A stretch of DNA of 64,000 nt from the NCBI GenBank assembly GCA_023630585.1, contig CM042558.1, positions 5,724,300-5,788,299 on the forward strand. The letters run 5' to 3'. The translations under genes and the position numbers were made by a program. This DNA comes from Cranoglanis bouderius. Its lineage: Eukaryota; Chordata; Actinopteri; Siluriformes; Cranoglanididae. The notes under the pieces are model-generated. The model worked only from the letters and a program-made list of their open reading frames with translations. It was not told the origin of the DNA and did not search any database. Below, one piece after another: positions 22,113 through 64,000 of the stretch; the stretch's first letter is position 1; each line of letters opens with the position of its first letter.

Positions 22113-23040
22113 TATATATATATATATAATGTGTGTGTGTTTAGGCAGCTTAAAACTCACCATACACTGGAAACTTTGATTAACTATAAAAGGGCTCAAG
22201 CAATAGTTAGGAAAACAATTAGATCAGCCAAACATGTATATTGGAGACAATTCTGCAATAAAATTGGAAGAGAAACCCAGCTGTCAGACATATGGAGAAC
22301 AATTAGGAAAATGAGTGGAATAAGAAATAGTGTGGAAATACCAGTGTTATGTAGCAACAATAAAAATGCGATTAGTAATGCAGAAAAGCAGAGCTTTTGG
22401 TAAAAACTTTTGTGAAGACATACAGTTCTGAAAATCTATCCTCAACAGCTAAGCAGTATAGAGACCAGACACTTGCTCAAAATCCAGGGATAGTAGAAAG
22501 AAGGACTGCATCAGGGGAGATCTGGACTTGCCACTTACTCTATTTGAATTAAAAGGAGTTATATTAAATGCACGGCAAATGGCACCAGGGAAAGATTGTA
22601 TATGCTATAGCATGTTAGGCCATATGAGAGACATCACACTTGATGTAGTATTAAGACTGTTAAATACGGTATGGAATACAGGTAAAATCCCACTAATATG
22701 GAAACAGGCAATTGTAGTTCCCGTAGACCTGTCAGATCCATCAAGTTATAGACCCATAGCATTAATGTCACAGTTAGGGAAAACCATGGAGAGGATGGTA
22801 ACAGATAGATTAGATCACTATATAGAAAGTAAAGGTCTTTTCTCACCGTATCAGTCTGGATTTTGAAAGGGGAGGGGAACAATGGACTCCGTATTATGCC
22901 TAGAGTCAGAAGTTAGGAAAGTTCAAACTAATAAAGAAAATGTAATTGCTGTATTTTTTGATGTTGAAAAGGCATATGATATGCTATGGAAGGACGGACT
23001 TCTTATCAAACTCGATAAATTAGGAATAAATGGTAAGTTA

Positions 23041-24630
23041 CAGTGGGTATAGAAAAGAATCACCCCCCTTTAAAATAATCACATTTTGTTGCTTTTCAGC
23101 CTGAAATGAAGATGGACACAGTTTTTGTTTTATCCAGCTGTATTTACTCAGTGCAATTTATAACATCCAAGTGAAAGATATAACACCAACATGTCAGAAA
23201 AAAATTTAAAAATTAAAAAACAGAATCACCGAGTTGGAAAAACAATCACCCCCTTGCTTTAATTTGCCTTAATTTTTTAATTACAGCCTTTAGTCTGTTG
23301 GGATATGTCATTGCTAACTTTGCACATCTATACTTTGCAATATTTGCCCACTCTTCTTTGCAGAACTGCTCAAGTTCAGTTAAATTTGATGGTAACCGTT
23401 TGTGGACTGCAGTCTTCAAGTCATTCCACCGATTTTCAGTGGGGTTTAAGTCTGGGCTCTGACTAGGCGATCCAAGGACATTCACCTTTTTCTCCTTCGA
23501 CCACTGTGTGGTCAGTTTTGCTGTGTGTTTTGGGTCATTGTCATGTTGGAAGGTAAATCTTCTTCCCATTGACAACTTTCTGGCAGAGGGCAGCAGATTT
23601 TCCTCAAGAATTTGATGGTATTTTGCCCCATCCATTTTCCTTCTATCCTGACAAGAGCTGCAGTCCCTGCTGCAGAGAAACACCCACATAACAGGATATT
23701 ACCACCTCCATGCTTTACTGTAGGAATGGTGTTATTTGGATGGTGAGCTGTATTGGATTTCCACCAGACATACCGTTTGGTGTTGAGGCCAAATAATTCA
23801 TCTGACCATAACACCTTTCTCCATGTGGCCTCAGAATCTTCAAGGTGCGTTTTGGCAAAGCTCAGTCATGGGTGGCTTTTTTCTTGCAACCCTCCCATAC
23901 AAGCCACATTTGTGGAGAATTTGTGATATTGTTGTCACACGCATACAATGACCACTCTTTGTCATAAATTCCTGCAACTGCTTCAGAGTTGCTGTAGGCC
24001 TCTTGGTAGCCTCTCTGACCAGTTTCCTCCTGGCTCTTTCATCCAGATTGGAGCGACGTCCTGATCCAGGGAGGGTCTGTGTTGTATCAAATACCTTCCA
24101 CTTCTTAATAATAGACTTCACTGTACTTCTAGGCATTGATAAAGCCTTTGAATTTTTTTTTTTGTATCCATCTCCTGACTTGTGTCTGTTCACAACTTTA
24201 TCCCGGAGATCTTTTGACAGTGCCTTGCCACCCATAGTTGATTGTTTGCTTCAGTTGCACTACAAAATGCTCCAGGAAAGCTCTTTTCATGCTGAGCTAA
24301 TCAAAATGACCACAGCTGATCACAGTTGAAAGTCAAATGGCTTTGTGTGCCATTGAGAAGGTGATTCGCTACACCTGATTGAGTTTACAAGTCATTTTTA
24401 GGAGTGGGGTGATCCTTTTTCCAACTCAGTGATTTTGTTTTATTTATCTATTTATTTATTTATTTATTTTTCCTGACATGTTGGTGTTATATCTTTCACT
24501 TGGATGTTATAAGTTGCACTGAGTAAATACAGCTGGAAAAAACAAAAACTGTGTCCGTCTTCATTTCAGGCTGAAAACCAACAAAATGTGATTATTTTAA
24601 AGGGAGGTGATTCTTTTCTATGACCCACTG
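23041..24630 (-). pseudogene. Tc1-like transposon, family cagtgggtatagaaaa, copy 2
   Basis: 1590 bp inserted in the LINE reverse transcriptase with a TA duplication. The minus-strand transposase starts at 24235 (MGGKALSKDLRDKVVNRHKS), with SMPRSTVKSIIKKWKVF, catalytic WSDELFGLNTK, FQHDNDPKHTAK and SPDLNPTENRWNDLK, ending at 23246. Three frames are needed. The final block has PTEN instead of PIEN. Confidence 0.9.
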
Positions 24631-26159
24631 TATATAACTGGGTATTAGACTTCCTGAATGGAAGAACAGTAGAAGTCAAAGTAGGTGCAGAATATTCAAA
24701 TAGATATGCAGTGGAAAACGATACCCCACAAGGTAGTGTTTGTAGCCCAATATTGTTTAATATCATGATTAATGACATATTTGATCAGGTTGGAGAAAAT
24801 ATAGGTAAGTCGCTTTATGCGGATGATGGGGCGCTCTGGGTTAAGGGTTGAAATATACAATATTTAAGAAAGAAAATGCAAAATGCAATAGGGAAAGTAG
24901 AACAGTGGACAAATAAATAGGAATTTAAACATTCAATTTCAAAATCACAAGTTATATGCTTTTCTAAGCGCCATAAAACAGTATCACTTAAATTGTATGG
25001 GCAAGCTCTTGAACAGGTTAAAGTTGTGAGATTCTTAGGAATGCTCTTTGATGAGAAGTTGACCTGATGTCAACATATTAATAAAGTTAAGAATAAATGT
25101 AAAAAAAAATTAATAATGTCTTGAGGTGTCTCTCAGGGTGAGACTGGGGACCAAGCAAGGCATCGCTCATAAACATCTATCAGGCTCTTATAAGAACTGC
25201 CTCTGATTATGGTTGCCTAGCATATATGTCAGCATCAGAATCAAACCTTAAAAAGCTTGATGTGGTACAGGCACAGTGGTACTAGAGCATTTAAAACATC
25301 ACCAGTGACTGCATTACAGGTTGAGACAGAAGAGATGCCTTTGTGTATCAGGAGGGTCAAGTCATGTTGGCATATTGGATAAATTTACAAGGGCATAGCA
25401 GAGTGTACCCCACAAAGGCCATCTTACAAGAATGCTCAGACCATAATAGAACTAATTTTTTACAGTTTCGGATGGGTAGGAAATGCAAAGGCACGAAATG
25501 CAGGCCTGAGCCAACTACAAGTAAGCCCCACTGTGGCATTATCAACTGTACCACCCTGGAGATTCATAAAACCAACTGTAGATACAAGTCTACAACAAAT
25601 GTTAAAAGAGAAATGCAAAATAGTACCACAGTGGATAATAGTTCGAAATTATATGGACCAGTATCAGGATAAATTATTCATATTTACAGATGGATCAAAA
25701 CAGTCTGAGACAGGCTGCACTGGTGCTGCTTTTTCCCATTCCTCGTTATGAAATAGCAGTCAAAAAAAGGGCAACCGATCACCTATCAGAATACACTGTA
25801 AAACTAATAGGAATCTTATTGGCATTACAGAGGCTGGAAGAAAATAATCAGAACCAAAATGTAGCCTCTGACAGTTTATCTGCACTATCAAGTATACAAT
25901 CTGGGAAAACATCATGCAGACAAGACATTATTTACCAAATACTTCATTTGATTCTCATACAACATGGTAGGGGGCTGGATGTCTCCTTCCTTTGGGTTCC
26001 TGCCCATGTACGGGTGGAAGAAAATGAAACTGTGGATATTTTGGCAAAAAGATTGATAAAGCATGAAATAGTTGATATACAAGTACTATTAAGTAGAGCA
26101 GAGATTAAAACCATTATAAAGGGACACACGCATAAAATATGGCAGGAATACTAGGACAT

Positions 26160-26162
26160 CTA

Positions 26163-26208
<46 letters not shown>

Positions 26209-26783
26209 CCCCCCCCCCTTCTCCTCTTCTGTCGAGCCACACACGATACTCCTGAGATGCCAGTGATCCCGACCCCTTCTGCTCTCTGGACCTGCCTGAT
26301 CCATCCTGATGCCCTACTTCTGGTTGGAGATCTCATCAATTGGAAGTCACATGCTGCTGCTGAGGATGGCCCCGCACGGTGCACCCTAAAGATCACTGAG
26401 ATTACTGTGGTGAAGTTCAACAAAACAGACTTCATATAAAAACTGTAATGAATTTTTCATGGTCTCACAACTACTATTTGACCTTGTGGTACTGGTACAT
26501 TTATAGAAGGGATTTATTTATTTGTAATCGCACTATCCGGTGTTACCCAGATGAGGATGGGTTCCCTTTTGAGTCTGGTTCCTCTCAAGGTTTCTTCCTC
26601 ATATCGTCTCAGGGAGTTTTTCCTTGCCACCATCGCCGCTGGCTTGCTCATTGGGGATAAATTTCATAAATTTAAAATCTATGTCCTCAATTTATATACT
26701 TCTGTAAAGCTGCTTTGGGACAATGTCCATTGTTAAAAGCACTATACAAATAAACTGAACTTGAACTTGAACTTGACATAGCT
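26160..26783 (+). mobile_element. L2-type LINE 3' end (or derived SINE) inserted in the LINE
   Basis: Starts with (TC)n(C)n, then non-coding sequence containing aaggtttcttcctcatatcg, agggagtttttccttgccac and the tail aaagcactatacaaataaac with ttgaac units. This is the standard 3' end of fish L2-like elements. A possible target duplication gacat..agc is seen at 26155 and 26772. The reverse-complement copy is at 50010-50260. Confidence 0.65.
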
Positions 26784-27281
26784 GACACTGGATGAGTATG
26801 AGGCAGGGCAGGAACCCAAAGGACGAGATGATAATCACGCGTCTTAGAATAGGTCGTGCTGGCTTAAATCTAACATTACATAGAATAGGAAAACACCCCA
26901 CTGGACTATGCACCCACTGCAATACACAAGAGACAGTAAAGCACATTTTATTAAATTGCAAAAGATACGAGGAACAGAGTTAGAGATGCAAATTGGAAAG
27001 CAAAACATGACACTAGAGAACTTGCTGGGAAAAACGTCTGGAAAAATGCACCGTCCCCTAATAAATTATCTGAAAAGTAATGGGATAAGTGAGAGAATTT
27101 AATATGAAGGTCTAGTATATAGTTGTTTATTTATTGTTATTATTATCTTCCTTTTCTTTTCTTTTATTTATTTATTTTGTTTTCTGTCAATCTGCTGCCC
27201 ACACTCCAGTCCAGTAGGTGGCGGTAATACACCTTTAAGTTGGTTTTCCAACCGCCATTAAAACCAAGAGAAGAAGAAGTG

Positions 27282-27497
27282 TGACCGGGAACCCACACTC
27301 GGTACAATCTGAACTCCATTACCCACAATTCATTTTAGCATTAGGTTAAAGTTGAAGTGTCATTCCTGCATTGGAAAGAGCACTGGCCTGAGTTTCTAAC
27401 AAATTATATTATTTCTTTAAATGTTCACAGCTGCTGTTTGCGGAAGCAGAGCGGGTTACTCTGTGGTTTAGAGCTAAAATGAAAGTAAAGTGTTTTT
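27282..27497 (+). promoter_or_regulatory. pemt promoter-proximal region and 5' UTR with upstream ORFs
   Basis: This 216-bp stretch separates the 3' end of a LINE from the pemt start codon. It contains no recognisable repeat. A motif attacccacaattc near 27320 resembles the ACTACAnnTCCC-type element of TATA-less vertebrate promoters, but it is not an exact match. Two upstream ATGs occur: 27421-27471 (16 codons, closed before pemt) and 27479-27520 (13 codons plus stop), which overlaps the pemt start in another frame. The transcription start is not visible. Confidence 0.35.
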
Positions 27498-61903
<34,406 letters not shown>

Positions 61904-62050
61904 GTAGGTAACTCATCATCACTTTCAAATCATGCAAGTTTAGTCACATATTCAACTCATCTAGCAGACTGTGTCTTACAGATCATGATGAGGTAAATGT
62001 TCATGAACCCCTTCTGTACCCAAACATTCACTGACAGAATTGGCCATTTC

Positions 62051-62109
62051 AACTGTGTGCTTTAATGGTATTGGTAGAAGCACTACCATTACCATTAAAG
62101 CACACAGTT
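62051..62109. repeat. Nearly perfect 27-bp hairpin with 5-nt loop
   Basis: Arms 62051-62077 and 62083-62109 are complementary at 26 of 27 positions (left arm starts aactgtgtgctttaatggta) around the loop aagca. It lies about 150 bp after pemt exon 4. Confidence 0.9.
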
Positions 62110-62829
62110 GGTGCTTTAGTCCAGCAGGTACCATTCTGTCCTTCCACTAGGAATTTAAATATATAACGTAATAATTCATACCTCCACAGCTCATTTTCTG
62201 TACCTGATAAGTGGGGGCAGAATAAAATAGTTAGGTTGTTCAGTTAAGGTTGAGTCAGTTTCAGAGAAGGTACAATTCAGGATTTGAATTATTCTTACAA
62301 TTGTTATAACAATTTATTTTAGTGTACTTACAGATGTGTAACTAGAAATTTAAGTATACTTATCATTGTTATTGTTACTCGAGCCTAATTGGTCAGAAGG
62401 TGTGCATTATTTTCGTATAATAGCATGGCTCAGCGTCAATATGGAGTTGAGTTGAGATGGATGCGAATGCAGTTCAATACTTTAATCAGAGCAAAGGCAT
62501 AGAAATCCAAAATGTCAGGCAAGATCAATTTCAAAACACAGGTGTGTGTCAGGTGTTGAACACGTGGCGTAAACTAGGCAGGACAAAACAAATGAACCAA
62601 GAAATAGGCAAAAAAAAATTTTTTTTAAACCAGAACAGCAAACAATGGGAAATGACTTGGTAATGTCAGATGCTAGACATAAACTTAAAGTAAACTGCAA
62701 CTGGTCTGTACACTGCCATGATTACAGCTGGCTGATACACCACACAACTGTCCTGATGATACAGTGCTCAAAATGTACAAGCATAATTAGGAAAAACCGA
62801 ATCTGATGAACATGATACCTCATGAGGTA
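62110..62829. other. pemt intron 4, possible LTR-like fragment
   Basis: 62455-62620 (aatactttaatcagagcaaa, gaaccaagaaataggc) resembles the R-U5 side of minus-strand LTRs such as those at 29290 and 32290, but no boundary is visible. The rest is unassigned. Confidence 0.25.
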
Positions 62830-63377
62830 CAGTACTGTGCAAAAGTTTTAGCCACATGCAAAGAAATGCTGTAGAGCAAAGATGCCTTCAAAATAATGAA
62901 ATTAAATGTTTCTACATTAAAAAAATACAGTAAAGAGCAGTAAACAGTAGTAAATGAAACAAAGTCAATATTTGGTGTGGCAGAAAAAAAAAAAAAAATT
63001 AAAATAGTAGTCTCCAGTACAATGTGTGCAGTTTTATAAGGAAATGAGCTGGTAAGTTTTATTGAGCATCTTGCAGAACCAGACACAGTTCTTCTGGAGA
63101 CTTTGACTTTTGCACTTGCTTCTTATTTTTGCAGCAAAACCCAGCAGCCTTCATTGGTTTTTTTTGTGTGAAAAGTGTCTCTTATTTGATATGCTGCTTT
63201 CTTTAATGACATACAAACATGTTTCTGTAACATTTAATTTTGTGCTAGAAAACTAATGTTTGGGAATCTAAAATGTTTTTTGTACTGACTTAATAATGTA
63301 GAAATCATAAAAGAAAAAATCTATAACAAAGTTTGTACTAAAAAAAATAGGGTGCCTAAAACTTTTGCACCGTACTG
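62830..63377 (-). mobile_element. MITE, cagtactgtgcaaaag family, copy 3
   Basis: 548 bp flanked by TA, same orientation as copy 1, ends cagtactgtgcaaaagtttt and complement (one mismatch, cacCgtactg). Confidence 0.85.
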
Positions 63378-64000
63378 TACATTTGGCCTTCGTACTGTAA
63401 AGTGTTACTCAATCTTCCCTACATCATGTATAAATGGTATGTTCCTTATCATCGCAATATTCCATGGATGGAAGAAGGATGTTCTAGTAACTCGTAAAGA
63501 GTAGGGTATAACCCCGGTGTCCTGGCGAAATTCCCCAACTGGCCCTTATCTGTCATGGCCCCCTGATAATCTCCATCCCTGAATTGGTTACATCACCCTC
63601 CTCTCCTCTCCACCAATAGCTGGTGTGTGTTGGGCGTTCTGGCGCACTATGGCTGCCCTCAGCACTAACCTCATTTTTTTTAAAAAACAAAACACTTTTT
63701 AATGTTTGTTTGATTTGTGAAAGGACTCGTTTTCCTATTGAGAAAGGTGACAAGTTATTATTATATAATTTCTTTCTTTGTGTAAGCAGCGCCTCTTAAA
63801 GCATATGGAAAATAGTGTAATCCATGATTCCATCCTAAAGATGATGAATGAAAGGATTGCTGGGAAGTAGGGTTTTAACAGCCAGTTGTATGACATGTTT
63901 TAACTTTTGTCCTAAACTAGGATGGAAGGAAGAAGTTCAGTGAGTGTGTCTCTGCATGTGTTTATGTGCAGTAGTACATTTTCATATACAGTGATAGCAA
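63378..64000. other. pemt intron 4 with a fish SINE-like fragment
   Basis: 63560-63660 contains aattggttacatcaccctcc, tctccaccaatagctggtgt and gcgttctggcgcactatggc, a short interspersed repeat frequent in fish genomes. The last 340 bp show nothing recognisable. Confidence 0.5.

Larger units (their letters stand above)
22139..27281 (+). pseudogene. I-clade-like LINE (reverse transcriptase plus RNase H), interrupted twice
   Basis: Plus-strand pieces 22139-23038, 24633-26159 and 26784-27281 form one element lacking its 5' part. They read, in order, a thumb-proximal lead (KTIRSAKHVYWRQFCNKIGR), SYRPIALMSQLGKTMERMV, FDVEKAYDMLWKDGL, TPQGSVCSPILFNIMINDIF and the catalytic YADDGALW. RNase H follows: IFTDGSKQSETGCTGAAF, then SLWVPAHVRVEENETVDILAK with the usual catalytic Asp positions. 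A Cys-His cluster (GLCTHCNTQETVKHILLNC) ends at 27102. RNase H after the RT fits I/Nimbus-type LINEs. The 3' UTR carries gtaggtggcggtaatacacc and ends in gaagaagaag near 27279. Stops and frameshifts (for example near 22400 and 24850) make it inactive. It ends about 200 bp upstream of the pemt ATG. Confidence 0.85.

Noticed and set aside
61904..64000. Next pemt exon (D-Y-F-G block)
   Set aside because: I looked for it on the plus strand with an acceptor and did not find it; it must lie beyond the window.

Overview
This window is vertebrate nuclear DNA, most likely from a ray-finned fish. Two conserved genes are split into short exons with GT-AG introns, and the non-coding DNA is dominated by Tc1/mariner transposons of the kinds common in teleosts, with L2-, I- and R4-type LINE remains, LTR elements and long TA/CA microsatellites. 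The Tc1 load fits an otophysan fish such as a catfish, but that is a guess from repeat content. There is no operon, CRISPR array, phage or other prokaryotic feature.

Gene layout: both genes are on the plus strand, head to tail. lmf1 (lipase maturation factor 1) enters from the left with its 5' exons outside the window. Seven exons lie between 1879 and 14284; they read in phase and end in a stop at 14282-14284, with a poly(A) signal near 14747. About 12.7 kb of transposon-rich intergenic DNA follows. pemt (phosphatidylethanolamine N-methyltransferase) then starts at an ATG at 27498 in a small first exon and continues through exons at 29566, 43796 and 61758. Its remaining 3' exons lie beyond 64000. 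Both products act in the endoplasmic reticulum membrane: LMF1 helps lipases fold, and PEMT methylates PE to PC. Co-regulation is only a thought.

Repeat layout: 1-14 kb (lmf1 introns) holds a 5' Tc1 fragment, a Tc1-derived MITE, a Tc1 pseudogene, a nest at 6.1-8.9 kb (MITE in Tc1 in an R4/NeSL-like LINE) and two foldback elements. 14.9-27.3 kb (intergenic) has three near-full-length Tc1 copies and an I-clade LINE interrupted by a Tc1 and by an L2 3' end; the LINE ends about 200 bp before the pemt start. 27.5-64 kb (pemt introns) has a non-autonomous Ty3-like LTR element with 39-bp in-frame repeats (30.2-32.7 kb), a 450-bp TA-rich array (33.3 kb), an LTR/retrovirus-like region containing a TRIM-like element (34-38.35 kb), further Tc1 copies including a triple nest at 46.9-49.85 kb, an L2 LINE (50-52 kb), hAT-like remnants and a nearly perfect 27-bp hairpin at 62.05 kb.

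I found no new gene system. The best leads are the non-autonomous LTR element with a possible self-priming arrangement, the overlapping upstream ORF at the pemt start, and the unexplained hairpin.
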